Assembly (NCBI GenBank): GCA_949752745.1
Contig: OX457029.1
Location: 14,319,551-14,383,550 of the forward strand
Reading direction: 5' to 3'
Origin: Protula sp. h YS-2021
Taxonomy: Eukaryota > Annelida > Polychaeta > Sabellida > Serpulidae
Length of the DNA stretch: 64,000 nucleotides
Shown: piece after piece, positions 1 through 12,072 of the stretch
Layout: the number at the start of each line of letters is the position of its first letter
How positions within the stretch are numbered: position 1 is the stretch's first letter
Translations under genes and position numbers: made by a program
The notes under the pieces: model-generated
Told to the model about the DNA's origin: nothing
Database searches by the model: none
What the model saw: only the letters and a program-made list of their open reading frames with translations

Positions 1-499
1 TCTAAACCTCTAAACAAAATTGCCAAGTTAATTGCGAAGTAATAATTTTGTATACCTGGAGGATGAAAACAGAAAAAATAGATAAATAAAATACTTGTAA
101 CTCATTAAAGCATTACAAAGAAGATCTACTTTAAAAGTGTTAATTTATTTGTGACGTTCACCATATTTACAATTACTAAATCATGTTAAATAGATACGGT
201 TGTATTATTTTTAGTACTCACTCCTCGCATGACGTCACCCATTGACTGTGACATTAGGATACACAACACTTGAACACTCAATCCAAACTTACTTTATATT
301 GGTGCTGTGCTCTAAACCATACTGCGTCTTTTACTACCACTGCTGCTACTACTACCCTACAACTTCATCTAACACTGCAGCTTTTCTTACTTGTACTACT
401 CGACTAGTGCTTGTACTGGTACTTATTCTTCCAAAACATAGCAACAGCTATCTATGCCACTGTCGTCACTACTCGAACATTTGCTAGTAACACAATGGG
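1..499. other. AT-rich non-coding DNA
   Basis: I see no gene here. The open frame at 242-487 is low-complexity (Tyr/Cys/Leu from CTACTACTAC-type repeats) and has no family character. Confidence 0.5.
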
Positions 500-680
500 G
501 TGAGGGTTAGCTCAGCTGGTTACAGCGTTGGTCTGGTAATTACAAGATCTCGAGTTTTATTCCAGTTCTGGATGGTAAGCAGGGTATTGACATTCGCTCC
601 AATTGCCTGAGCTAAGCGAATGCAGTGGGCTAGATCACCTATTACGGAATTCTAAATTATCGTCCACTGAGGCTTTCGGC
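500..680 (+). repeat. tRNA-derived SINE, copy 1
   Basis: The head looks like a tRNA gene: an A-box-like TTAGCTCAGCTGGTTA near 507 and a decayed B box near 553 (GAGTTTTATTCC). A body follows containing GGTAAGCAGGG and GCGAATGCAGTGGGCTAG. The same head and body recur at 53092-53245, where the B box (GGGTTCAAATCC) is better preserved. A shared tRNA-like head plus shared non-tRNA body defines a SINE rather than a tRNA gene. The internal pol III promoter would drive it if active; this copy looks decayed. Confidence 0.7.
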
Positions 681-1394
681 CATCCCTTAAAAGTATCTAC
701 AAGAACTGTCCCTGCTTCTGACACTACTAATAGCTTCACTGTGTGTCCACAATGGCCATTTGTCATTCATACATAATAAGACACATTTATTGCAAACTGT
801 CACAGGTTGAAAATGTTTTGGATTCCGTTAGAGCGTATTGGAGTGGGGAGCTTCAAAATGTACTAACAAGTTCAAATTTTCAATTTATGTCAAAATCATT
901 ACTACAGCAACAAAATTAACCAACTAGAGAAAAGTGATACAAGTACATGACAGAAAACAATTAAACAAAATTATGCAGTGACAGAAATACAAATGCTTTC
1001 GAAGCCATGGCAAATAACTGACAACAGGGGGAACGCAAAAGCTAGATGAAAAAATCAGCGACTTCTTAATAAGCGTCTCAACTGATCTCCGAAGAAGGGA
1101 CATGTATTGATTCACTAGTTTAAGATAAATACCTCGACAGTGTAGAGAATGCTAAAAACAGTTACTGTGTGTGAATCAAAGAAAAACAAGAGGTCCAGAC
1201 AATATACAATCTTGAATGTTGAGAGACGCTGCCGGAATATTAGCTCCTTCATTTTTTTTAATCATCCATCTGGTGGATTTACATACTACCAAAGTGGAAA
1301 CAGTCAATCTCTAACATCTCTGGTGGCAAAAGAACTCGAAAGAATTGTCATAACAAACCGAAATAAAGGACAAAATCGCCCCAACTTAATTTGG
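681..1394. other. Intergenic, nothing recognised
   Basis: No gene-like frame. The short - strand frame at 924-1115 has no recognisable family features. Confidence 0.5.
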
Positions 1395-2275
1395 TTGCAA
1401 AAAAGGAGTTTCAACAATTCAAATGTTAATCGAACTCATCGATAATTGGCACAAAGCTCTAGACAATAATAATCGATAAGAATAATTTATTTGTACTTCT
1501 CAAAGGCATTTGATGGAGTGAACCATAATTTACTTATACAGTAAAAGCCTTCCATGTTAGCCGCATCGCAACCAATAACTAACTTGATTAGGTCTTTCCT
1601 GACAAAGAGCACAAAAAGAATCAGAATTAATTCAACTTTTTCATCACAGTCATCACTCAATGGAGCAATACCCCAAGGAATAGCTCACAAATCTCTTTGA
1701 TCGAAACTGCGATACATGAAATTTGCGAATGGACCAAAGAAAATGACATGAAAAATAATGATGACTAAAACGTACGAAATGGTGATTTCAGCCTCAAGAA
1801 CCAAACCTAAAGCCCCTCTTGAGCAACGATCAAGAAATGCAAAAAAATACGACTAGAAAACTTGTTGGAGTATACATACAAAACGAATTAAAATAGTTGA
1901 CTCATGTCAACATTTCCACGACTAAAGCAAGAACAATCTTTATTTTGTAGAAGAGTTAAAGAAAGCTAAGACCAATAAAAAGGACTCGCCAATGTTCTAC
2001 AGAAGCATTGTGCGTTTGCACCTTGAATACTGCTGCTAAGTCTGGCCAACCAGTATCAACCAATACGCAATATATACTTCGTGGAAAACTATGAAAAAAC
2101 ACTTGTGCTTTCCCATTTAACAGCATTGAAGAAGAGGAGAGACAACATGTGTAAATTTCTTCTTAAGAACGCGCAGCACGTCTTAAGCAAAGTTCTTCCA
2201 GATAAAAACAGACACGACCTCTATACAAGACGAATAATTTGTGTACTCTGCTCGATGTTACGACAATAAGATACA
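1395..2275 (+). pseudogene. CR1/jockey-type LINE reverse transcriptase remnant
   Basis: Translated in shifting + frames, this gives successive pieces of a non-LTR reverse transcriptase. IQMLIELIDNWHKALDN (about 1411-1462) precedes YFSKAFDGVNHNLL (about 1495-1540), the conserved SKAFD..NH motif. A stretch like RSFLTKSTKRIRIN and then the PQG of AIPQGIA follow (about 1590-1690). Near 2030 there is LEYCC-stop-VWP, and 2081-2269 matches the usual C-terminal tail of such elements (LKKRRDNMCKFLLKN). Several stops and frameshifts break it, and the catalytic DD motif is not visible. It is a dead 5'-truncated copy; clade assignment is approximate. Confidence 0.7.
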
Positions 2276-2280
2276 AACAC

Positions 2281-2969
2281 TCTTTTATCCGTATTGTTTA
2301 TTATTTATACAACTTTATCAAAGCATGATACATAGATCACTAATAATGTAGCAAAAAGACATTGACTTTTATAAATATCTGAATGATTCGTATATTATAT
2401 ACGAACTACGTTTTTCTGTTTGTATACATTTGTGAAATTTTCCTTCGCGTGTACTTATTATATTTACATGATATCCAAAGCAATTCAACCCCATGGTTGC
2501 CTATTGGGACCATAAAAGTTTATCTTATCTTATAAAAATAAGTAAACTAGACACTGTAAATAAGGCCACCTTACGGACTTATACCCCTGGACTGTTAAGA
2601 AGTGGTCTTACTTCCGTGTTTGTCCTATTTCTGGTGTTCTGTTGTACTAAAAACTGGGGTTGATTGGAACGGGGCTGTGGAAAAGTAGTCCTTTTTTGGT
2701 GAGAATATCTCTCTCCTTTGTGGCAAATATGACAAAAAAACTTTTGTTGATTATTTAGATTATTTAACGTGAAGAGTTGTACCAGTCTAAATATGATAAA
2801 TTCCCGGGAGAGTCGGGATGTATGGTAACTTGCTACTTCATCTGCAGTCGCAGTGTGGTATTCTTGACAACGGAAAAAGAAATGCAACCTTGGCGAATCA
2901 GGTTCAAGGAAGTCATTAATAAAAGGTTTTGTAATGAAAGTGAGGGTTATTCGTCAGAATCACGAGACA
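2281..2969. other. Intergenic, weak frames only
   Basis: Overlapping small frames lie on both strands (2579-2887 -, 2777-2974 +). The - frame has a CHICHKGERYSH stretch slightly like a degenerate gag knuckle, but the spacing is wrong for CX2CX4HX4C. I do not call a gene. Confidence 0.35.
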
Positions 2970-4056
2970 TGTAAAGTTATGTGAAGGATGTAAATATAAA
3001 CTGTTGTGAAGAAGATATCAGGTATTTATTGCCTTCTGTGTTGAGTAATCTAGCTAGTGTCCGGGTATAGAATGCAAACAAAACATAGGGCAACTCGTGA
3101 TTTGTCAAGGCAATTCGTGTAAAATGTTTTTTTCGCTACGCCATTTAGCTTGAAGAAATGCCAATTATGACATGTAATTTTGTGAGTCTTGAGACATAAA
3201 TGCCTCGCATGGGTTTAAAGGCACATCTTAAACACAATATCTGCCAGAAGCTGTCCGAGAACATTGGTTTGACTTTCGATGTGTGGGGTGTTTCTAATGG
3301 ATTTCTGTGTATGGTCCATTTGTTGTAACTGGCTTCGAGTTAATTGTTTTGAATGCCTATATATATAAATGCTATTTGAATGGTAAAAGTGAGGTAAACG
3401 TATATTTGTAGCACCTGGCCGTGTGTTTCTGGTAGCCGTGGAGGCAATGCTGTGGGAGTCGTGATGTAGTTCCTGGTCTGGGCGTCCGTCCGCCTGTTCG
3501 TGATGATACGTCAGATGCATTGAAGCAGTTACAACGCGTCGCATATCGCAGTGCGCTATCGGTTTTGAACAGTCGCTGTCCAAGTGGAGTGATCGTTGCA
3601 AGTTAGCGTGCTACGAGTCTGCGTGTCAAGGTACTATGTGTGTGTCTGGGACGCTGTGTGCGTTCTTCTCTGGTGAATCAGCATTTCACGGTACTGTACG
3701 CGTTCGGGCTCCGCGTCTTGTCAGCGTGAAGTTCATATCAAAGTACTGTGCATATCGGGCGGTTTGTGGGAGTTTTGCCGTGGAACAGTGTGTCAAGAAC
3801 ACCGCAGTGTGTGAGACATTTTTTGGGTATTTATTTATTATTTATTTATTTATGTATTTATTTATTTATCCAGCATGTACTGTGGGCAGGCCTGTGATAG
3901 AATCGGCTTAAGTGGATGGATTATGTCATATTTATTTGTGTTTATATTATAAATAAAACTCTCGTTGTTTGAATAATTGCCTTTTCACTGTGTTTCTTTG
4001 ACTACCAGCCACTCATTTGCTAGTCTGGACCAAAATTCGGAATCACATACGTGACA
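2970..4056 (+). mobile_element. Possible LTR (solo or 3' LTR), uncertain
   Basis: The stretch begins TGTAAAGTTATGTGA and ends TCACATACGTGACA, so its two ends form an imperfect inverted repeat of the TG...CA type seen in LTRs. An AATAAA lies at about 3951, roughly 100 bases before the end, as expected for an R/U5 boundary. A TTTA microsatellite sits at about 3829-3869. I found no target-site duplication, primer-binding site or intact gag-pol, so this could be chance. Frames at 3215-3601 and 3636-3911 show no protein family. Confidence 0.3.
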
Positions 4057-5486
4057 CTTGTCAATTTCCTTAAACTCTTTGCTAACCTTACATAATGCTC
4101 ACGTATTGAACCAAGTTATCTCCGAGGTTATCAGTATATCGCCTTACCTTATCCCAATAATATGCAGATGAGAAAATAAAGTAATTATGTTATCAGTGAT
4201 GTCACTACGGGAGCAACAGATAACAAATTATGACATATTGATTTTCAAAACAAATAGAAACATATCAGACATTAAAAATCAATTTGTTACCGAGACATTT
4301 AATTTTTAGTTAATCATTTCCAGTATTTAGCAAGGCAAAAATCATTTTCTTGTTGCTATTGTTGCCATTTCATCTGTATAGACAATGATGAAGAGTGGCA
4401 TGTCAACTAGCGTTGTGGCTGGAGGCGCACGGTGATAGTCTGGAGGACATCTGCACTGCCGCACGTCTTTCCGCACATTCCCTCGTATGCTTCACTATTA
4501 CTTTTTGTACTCCAAAATTCTTTAAAACACCACCTTTTGCTGATAGCCTTGAATATGGAATCAATAAAAATACATTACCCGAATATTATTTTCAGGATAT
4601 GGTGCCATATGATTTTTCACAATGTAATATTCTAAATTAAAATTTTAACATGAAAGACTCACACTACATCCTCCCTTATTACCTGTACATTCAAACACAA
4701 ATTTGTAGGGTCAACAAAGATGCTTATAATAATCATTTTCTTCTTTTTACATTAAATAAATTACAAAGACTCCGTAGAGTTATTCTTCTCAACATTATTA
4801 TTATCAGCTACCAGAATATATTTTGTTGTGTTATACTACGAAAATAGAATTGTCGTTTCTGCTTTCGCTAATACTTTGTCGCAATTTTGATGGCATAAAA
4901 ATACCGGAGGAGACGGCGCCATTTATGAAGGTTCATGGAAAGTTGGTCCAATTACAAGTGAAAATGGGTCACTCAGGTCGATGACTTTAAACTTTGAATT
5001 TTGGGCAAGATTATAACGTCTTGTATACCACAGGTTACGTTTTCGACACCTTCACTGCTTATTGGTCAGAACAGATTGATGGACTTTGGAATTGCCTCAG
5101 TCAGGTAGCCTACAGGTTCCCGTCTCAATTTTAGTTCATTTTGGTTTAATAAAGCCCATATTCCGTGTCAAGTGATCTAACCCATTGCAGTACATGCCAT
5201 TACCATATGTTACTTACTGCACAATCAAGGCTGCGTGCAGAAACATTTTTTTATTATCACTTCATTCTAATGTATTCTTTTAATTCATACATAATAAGCC
5301 ACATCAATGCAGGTGTAGTGACAATTGTTTTTGCTGCTGTTTGGGAGAAACCGATATTCTTTTATACACTGATTAAATAATTACTAATAAACTAATCTCA
5401 ATATTAGCATATCAGTTGACAGTAAAAGTATAAGCTGTAAAGAATTTATCAGTCTACGGATGAGAACAAAGACAGAAAAGAAACAA
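4057..5486. other. Intergenic, nothing recognised
   Basis: AT-rich DNA with only short frames (4395-4640, 4432-4635, 4650-4847, 5165-5380) lacking motifs. No repeats stand out. Confidence 0.5.
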
Positions 5487-5558
5487 AACAAAAGGAATTT
5501 ACTGTAACAACTGTTCAATTTTTTCCAACGATCTGCATTTAGGTAAATTCCTTTTGTT
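5487..5558. repeat. 16-bp perfect inverted repeat (hairpin)
   Basis: AACAAAAGGAATTTAC at 5487-5502 is exactly reverse-complemented at 5543-5558, with a 40-base loop. It lies at the 3' side of the - strand LINE that follows, so it may be that element's 3' tail structure. Confidence 0.6.
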
Positions 5559-5581
5559 TAGGATACCTTCGAAATATACTT

Positions 5582-6297
5582 TCAATTTAAAAATTTAAGG
5601 TATTCAATAAAGTACACTTCTCTACTTTTAATATTGCAACGCTGAATAAATAATCTTGCTTGGAGGAGAATAAAATCAACCATACTTCCAATAATACCTA
5701 ATAATTTCATTCTGCTTGACAATGAGATATTGTCGTTTATCATAATGTTATTATTTATGAAATTTTGCAACAATCTCCAGAATAAGGTTAAATTTGAACA
5801 AGAGATAAATATATGCATGATAGCATTCTTTACTTTACAATTTTGACAGTTAGATGCAACAGTTGGGTCAAATTTTGCGACTATGTAATTTGATGCATAG
5901 TTTTATGCATAATTTTATAGTTTAATATTCTATCCCGAACATTTTTTGTAAAATATTTTGTCTTACTAAAAACTTCTTTGAGTTCACAATTAGTCATATG
6001 TATATTTTCTTTTTTCCACCTTTCTGTACAGCTTGGTGTAGTTTCCTGAAGTCTAACTAGGTTCCAATATATTAATTTTGAGCATAACTTGCAAAGCACT
6101 GAGTTGTAGAATTTAGATTTAAACATAACATCACCGTAATTTTTACTACTTTTAATGTTACTTGAACCTTGTGCCAAAACGTTTTTCCATTTTTGAGGAA
6201 TTGCTGCTACCAAGCTGAACAGATTCAAAACGTTTATTGTACAACCAAAACTATTTTTGATTTCTCGAGGTAACAACAAAGATCCACTTTTATTCAT
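5582..6297 (-). pseudogene. LINE C-terminal region with zinc-finger-like end
   Basis: Two frames (6297-5881 and 5818-5582) continue the LINE after the reverse transcriptase. Near the junction a spliced reading gives NCKVKNAIMHIFISC followed by FW, the C..C...H.F..C...FW pattern at the end of many Tx1-like ORF2 proteins. A stop near 5880 interrupts it. Confidence 0.55.
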
Positions 6298-6899
6298 TAT
6301 ATCTGAGATATGAACAATTTTCTTGGCGTACCGTTCTTTAAAAAATATTGATGAATTTCCTGCTTGGATGTACTAATTATACCATAAGCACTGATTTAGT
6401 ATATCCACAGCTGTTTCAGAGAGCTAAAGAGTGTCAATATTGAAAGGATTCGTACCGTTAAATAGTCTTTTTATCTGCATGATTTTCTGTGCCTTTAGGA
6501 ATGATAAATAATCTTAATGTCTTAAGCCGCCGTCCTTATAGTCTTGGTCTTTGTATTCTTGGCGGTTTGCCACCCCATATAAAGTGCTCTATCAAAGTCT
6601 GTATTTCTTCAGCGAACCACGGTGGTGTTTTTTAACAGTTAGTTGCATATAAAATTTTAGGCAATGCCAAATTTTTTATTATGGTAAACCTCCCACTTAA
6701 GGTCAAGTGGAAATAATTCCATCGCTGTAAATTGCCTTTATAGTCGTTAATTTTGTCCTTAAGATTAATATTATATATGGTGTTTACATCGTTAAAATAT
6801 CATATTCCGAAAGATTTCACGTCGCCTGTTGTCCATTTTAATCGATATGGTTTCCATTTCAGAAAGTGTATCTTCGGGTTTCCTATCTGTGGTATTTCA

Positions 6900-8195
6900 G
6901 ATTTCTCATAATTAATTTTCAGTCCTGATAAAATAGAGTCAAAATATTTAATGTGTTTCCCAACGATACTATATCAGATAATAGTATTGTGGTATCATCC
7001 GCAAGGAGACGTATTTTTGTTTCAATTCCGTTATGTTTTATTCCCTTTATGTGCTTCTTTGATCTTATAGCTATAGCCAGAATTTCTACTGCAAAAGGAA
7101 AAGAAATGCAGAAAGAGGATCTCCTTGGCGTACACCATTTCTTATGTTAAAATATTTACTGGAGTATCCATTGTTTAACGTACAGCTTTCAATGTCTGAG
7201 TAAAATACTTTGATCCACTCCCGAATATTTTTCCCGAAATTAAAGGCTTCAAGACATTTGTCAATGAAGTTCCAGTCAAGCTTATCAAAAGCCTTTTCAA
7301 AGTCTATAAATGCTAGAATTCCCTCCTTGTTCTTACGCTTTAAGTAGTCTGTGTAATCAATTTCAGTGCGAATATTGTAACCAATAAATCTGTCTTTAAT
7401 AAAAGCATTCTGATCAGTAGCAATTATTTTTGACAATACTTTTTGAAATCTTCTTGCAAAGCAGTCAGTCAGTATTTTTGTGTCGGTATTTAACAGAGTG
7501 ATAGGTCTCCAGTTTTGAAGTTCAGTAAGGTCTTTTCCTTTTTTGGGAATCAGTCTTATAATGCCTCGTTTTTGTTCACAGGATAGATTTCCACATTGAA
7601 AGCTGTATTGATAAGAATGGAGAAGATGATCTGAAATTTCGTTCCAAAAGAAAAGATAAAATTCTTTTGTAAGGCTGTCTTTGCCTGGAGTTTTGTTTAT
7701 ATCCATTAATTTTACTGATTCATAAAGTTCTTCTTTAGTGAGACCCCTGTTGAGCATTACTTTATCTTCATTGTTAATTTGTGGGATAGCATAGATATTA
7801 AAAAAATCATTGTGAAACGTAACTGATTCATAAAATCTCACAGTTTCCGAACGAATGGCCTTTGGGGTTAATATCTCTTCACCGTTTATTCCCAGTAGTC
7901 TAGTAATTTTCTTTTGTTCGTTTTGTTCTTTTGTTTGCTTCTCTAAATTGAAGAATACTGAAGAGTTTCTTTGGTCAAATTCAAGAAAATATGGTTTACT
8001 TCGTAAATAATGACCATATGATTCTGTGTGTTCTAATGTCTCGAGATCAGTCCTAACAGATTCAATTTCAAACTGTATTTCTTCAACTGTTCTGTATATT
8101 GATTCATTGGCTATTTCTGTTTCTAAAACGTTTAATTTGTTGTAAGGATTTTTTTTTAAGCTTTTCTTCTTTGGATTTGTTCTCCGAATGTTCAA
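6900..8195 (-). pseudogene. LINE reverse transcriptase domain (broken)
   Basis: The longest frame (8195-7086) carries the finger and palm motifs: LTKEFYLFFW, IRLIPKKGKD, LQNWRPITLLNTD, LAFIDFEKAFDKLDW and RNGVRQGDPLSAFLF. After a frame change near 7090 the catalytic box appears as LADDTTILL around 7000. The usual residue before ADD is F or Y; here it is L. The frames cannot give one polypeptide. Confidence 0.85.
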
Positions 8196-8369
8196 TTGAT
8201 TTCTTTCTGATACACTGTTTTAAATATTCCCAATCAATGTGAGGGTTACTTGCTAAAGATTTTCGATGTTTTGCTATTGTATTTCTAATGAGTGTAACGT
8301 AATTGTCATCTTGAAGTAGATGTGCCGCGAATTTCCACCATCCAGGTCCTATTTTAATGTTTTCATTAA

Positions 8370-9150
8370 TGACACGAATTTTTAATATAATTGCACTATG
8401 GTCGGATCTATAGCCAGGTATTATATCAATATAGTTTAGATCAAAATTTATACACGATGAGGTTAGCCAGTAGTCTAATCTTGATTGTGTTAATGAAGGG
8501 TGTTGGCGTCGCCAGGTAAATCGACGACTTTTTCGTTTTTTACTTTCCATAAGTCAACAAGATTAAAATCCTCAGATAATTGTAGCAACTTTTCGACTCT
8601 TTTAAACTTAGTGAGATTCTGTGGCGATCTATCCAGCGTTCCATCGAGGACTGCATGAAGGTCAACCCCTAATATAAATCTTGCGTTTCGCTTGTCGACC
8701 AATAGGCTATATATCTCCTCCCAAAATTCGACCTGGTCAGTTTGAAACTCAAGGTTTGGGGCATATAGATTTAAAATACAATGCTGGATTTCATTGGTGT
8801 TAATATCTATTAATACATACCCGTCCTGCAGTATCAGTTTTATAGTTTAATATATTCATAATTAACCGTTTTCTTATGATAGTGAGTATCCCCCTGCTTG
8901 AAGTTGTGCCATGTGAAAATATCATTTCATCACCTTTACCATAGCAGTCCCACTGTGCTTTATAAAGCTTTTCTTCACTTAAACAGGAATTAGTTTCTTG
9001 TAGAATAATTATATCAAAGTCTCCTGACAAAGTGCAATGTTTCGTTGCGTTTCTGTTTATTTGCGTGCAGAAACATTCCCATTCCTTGAAATCTCTGTTC
9101 ACGTATTTGTTTGTTTGATTTTTTGGGTAATACCTATTTCGCTGAGCCAT
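8370..9150 (-). pseudogene. LINE apurinic endonuclease-like domain (broken)
   Basis: From 9150 the frame reads into DIIILQETNS, the Q-E-T metal-binding motif of exonuclease/endonuclease/phosphatase domains. It breaks near 8800 and resumes at 8702 in another frame. A third frame (8550-8104) carries FTWRRQ, RLDYWL and GYRSDHSAIIL, where the SDH is the terminal catalytic motif. In life this domain nicks target DNA to prime reverse transcription. At least two frame changes disable it here. Confidence 0.8.
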
Positions 9151-9479
9151 TATAATACAACGGATATTTGAATTTTATAAAATATTTCTGGAAAGATTGA
9201 CTAGATCAGTCGTTCCAGTTTAGTTACCTTGATCAGGACTTAAATTGTTAATATTAAAATATTTACTAAATACACAATTTGATAAATATTAAATATTACG
9301 TTACAAACACCGACTTTGTTAGTCAGGATGTGCTGCTGCTTTCTAGGCTAGGTACAATCGCGCAGTTAGGATCTGGGTCTCAATAGGCTGTACACTACTA
9401 GTTAACGTGTGCATCATTTGTGCTTTAGCAGTTCACCTAAATATTATTGTTATAATATTCTATTTCAATGTCATGCTTA
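9151..9479. other. Intergenic, nothing recognised
   Basis: Upstream of the LINE; AT-rich with no gene-like frame. Confidence 0.4.
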
Positions 9480-10045
9480 CTTTATACCGAGGAGGTCAAG
9501 GTCACTTATGTCGCAATGTTTTTTAATTTCTTAAAATCCGTTTTATAATATCGCAGTAAAACTGTAGTGGAAATAAACTAATCTATCTCTTGAATATTTG
9601 TTTTTATTTTCTTAATTTAACACTTTATCCGTAATAACCACTCTCCGTGCAATAGCACCAAAATAGCAACTCCCTGGGTGTCACACCTGGCGTGTGACCT
9701 CTATGCTTTCGAAAAATCGACTGCAACAAGCGCGTTCCTTATATACTTGCTGGCAGAACAGCCGCCGCTAATTAAAAATGTAACCACTCAAAGAGCTTCG
9801 TGCCTAAACCAAGAACCAATTAGAAAATACCTGCATATGTTAGAAGTTACATAGGGCCCAAAAAGTGATGTTTCTTGCCAAAGTCATAATACATGTATAT
9901 CCGACACATGCGCTAACAGATCCAAACAGATTGTTTACTTTGATTATAACCGAGAAGGTCAAGGTCACCTAGGTACATCTTACATATCGTCTCTTAGACC
10001 CAAAGGGTCGAAACTAAGCTCATAATAGCTCTATCTCTAACACAG
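9480..10045. repeat. Dispersed repeat family B, fragments
   Basis: Contains GAGGTCAAGGTCAC at about 9490 and AAGGTCAAGGTCACCTAGG at about 9957, followed by AGACCCAAAGGGTCGAAA. The same words in the same order recur around 38420-38590, showing an interspersed repeat. Confidence 0.55.
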
Positions 10046-10479
10046 GCCTTCCTTAGAAAAAATAGGTTATTTTAATAGGTCCTTACTTATAAATAGGTTT
10101 TTATAGTTTTTTGGCCAAAAAAGTTGTAATTGGATATTAGGCGTCTGAAAAGCAACTTTTTATGAGTTTTGACGTTCTAAAAGGAGAGTTTTAATAGGTT
10201 TAAGTGTTTTAAAACATATTTTAAAAAGTTTTTCGATTCTGATAGTTATAATTTATATACAAAAATATATTAATATCAACAATGCAGATATTCTGTAAAA
10301 GTAATCTAAAAATATGAGTGTTTTTGGTAATATTTTGTGTAAGAAATGGATAATATTAAAAAAAAATAGACAAAAAATTAATTAGCAGTTTAACAGATTA
10401 TTTTCGTAAAATACGTCCATTTTGAAAAAAATAGGTTTAGCAGGTTTTAATAGGTGTAATAGGTTCCGCTTGAAGGCCT
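10046..10479. other. AT-rich spacer between family B fragments
   Basis: Rich in TTTTAATAGGT-type words (AATAGGT recurs at about 10070, 10090, 10195, 10430, 10449). No coding features. Confidence 0.4.
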
Positions 10480-10975
10480 GCACGCGTTTTCGAGATAATG
10501 GCCCACTTCCGATTTTTGAGGTTGACCATGACCGAGGAGTCATATTCATCGAGGTATCTACAATCGTTTTCGAGATAATAGTCAATCGTTCTCTAAGGTG
10601 GTGGTCAAAAAAATTTACGACGTCTGATAACCCTCTATCGGTGAGTCAAATTTCATCACTCTTTAGTAGTTGAGAAAAACCCCAACGCTGCAGCCAACTT
10701 CAGCTTGCATACGCATGCTATGTTGGCTCGCATTGCAGACAGTTAGGCGATCAATACACCTATGCTGATAGTCTAATACTTCCTTTAACTCCGAAAGCAA
10801 TTCGCTTATCTGGCTTTTAATGGGCCACAGTGGCAAAATTTCAATGTCTATTTATACATATTAAACGACATTAAATTTCTTAAACATTGAACTCAACCAA
10901 CTACACATTCTACATTATTTCTCTACCAAATTTGGGCGTCCTAGCCCTAGCAGTCTCAGGGGAGTTCGCGTGACA
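10480..10975. repeat. Dispersed repeat family B, second fragment
   Basis: CGAGATAATGG, GACCGAGGAG and TGGCAAAATTTCAATGTC, then CTACATTATTTCTCTACCA, match the copy at 38470-38710 piece by piece. The frames at 10382-10673 are shadows of this repeat. Confidence 0.55.
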
Positions 10976-11218
10976 GGATTTTGGCGGAAAAAGGAAGCAT
11001 ACGGAAACACTTTTCCGAATCGTACGAAAGCAATAAATTAGGGGATTAAAAATCCCCAAGTATAATTAAGTAATTTATCCGATTTAATGTTACTGGCTTT
11101 TAATTAAAACGAGCCATCGATTTTAGTCTTTCTTGTAATTGAAATTACAACATGCTTAATATAATAACAGATAGATGTAAATGGCAAGTTGTGGAAGGAG
11201 TAAAATATTAAAGGACAT
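10976..11218. other. Spacer
   Basis: Short AT-rich spacer, no feature seen. Confidence 0.4.
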
Positions 11219-11226
11219 GAATCGCG

Positions 11227-11826
11227 GGGGTACATGCAATTTGACCAACCGCAATTTGACCAACCACAATTTGACCAACAGAAATTTGGCCAACTGCAAT
11301 TTGACCAACCGCTTAATGGAAAAACTGACATTTGACCAACTTTCAGATATACATAACCTTATAAATCTAGGAGTTCGAGGTTTCGTCAGAAAAATTTCAA
11401 AAAAGTGCTCATTACCATCAAAGAGATGTTGCGCTAATCCTCTCTCTGTCAATGAGTGTCATAAGGTTGAGTTCCACGTGTCCCGTTAATACAAGGTGTT
11501 ATACAAACAAACCAAGACCTGGTGGAAGCTTTAGTGTCATCTCAGGTACGTGTTTTATGTGAAGTTTTGAGGATATGAGATTACTACCATCCCTGTACAT
11601 TTGGACAGTGCTTTTACTTGCAGTGTTATAACTGTTCAAATGTTGCTTTTGTCGGAACATTTGTGATTGCTAATGTTTTACTGATAAGTGTTACGTAAAA
11701 AAATAAATTATGAAGTTGGTCAAATGTCCGTTTTTTCATTAAGAGGTTGGTCAAATTGCGGTTGGTCAAATTTCAGTTGGTCAAATTTCGGTTGGTCAAA
11801 TTTCGGTTGGTCAATGTCCTACACCC
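11227..11826. mobile_element. 600-bp inverted-repeat element with 8-bp target duplication
   Basis: GAATCGCG occurs directly on both sides (11219-11226 and 11827-11834), an exact 8-bp target-site duplication. Between them are ~110 bp inverted ends. The left end opens GGGGTACATGC and runs into repeats of AATTTGACCAACCGC. The right end is the reverse complement (GGTTGGTCAAATTTC repeats) and closes CTACACCC. The centre has no transposase, so this is a non-autonomous DNA transposon. An 8-bp duplication fits hAT or P superfamilies, but the tips are not diagnostic. Confidence 0.75.
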
Positions 11827-11848
11827 GAATCGCGTTAGATTAGGTCAC

Positions 11849-12048
11849 NNNNNNNNNNNNNNNNNNNNNNNNNNNNNNNNNNNNNNNNNNNNNNNNNNNN
11901 NNNNNNNNNNNNNNNNNNNNNNNNNNNNNNNNNNNNNNNNNNNNNNNNNNNNNNNNNNNNNNNNNNNNNNNNNNNNNNNNNNNNNNNNNNNNNNNNNNNN
12001 NNNNNNNNNNNNNNNNNNNNNNNNNNNNNNNNNNNNNNNNNNNNNNNN
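11849..12048. other. Assembly gap (200 N)
   Basis: Exactly 200 N, the round size used for gaps of unknown length. The 5' exons of the tyrosinase gene and the signal peptide may lie in it or upstream. Confidence 0.99.
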
Positions 12049-12072
12049 CTGGTTTGAATCCCTTGGATCTAG

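Larger units (their letters stand above)
5560..9150 (-). mobile_element. Decayed Tx1/L1-like LINE (ORF2)
   Basis: A - strand non-LTR retrotransposon with domains in normal order: AP endonuclease (9150 to about 8370), linker, reverse transcriptase (about 8195 to 6900) and a C-terminal region ending in a Cys/His finger (about 5800). Several frameshifts and stops separate the pieces, so it is inactive. Order, spacing and the FIDFEKAFD and RNGVRQGDP motifs fit the Tx1/L1-like clade. The 5' end is taken at the first Met of the endonuclease frame; no ORF1 is recognised above it. Confidence 0.85.

Noticed and set aside
500..575. Functional tRNA gene
   Set aside because: Decayed B box, no clear acceptor stem, and a shared SINE body follows.
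2579..2887. gag zinc knuckle on the - strand
   Set aside because: Cys/His spacing does not fit CX2CX4HX4C and no pol follows.
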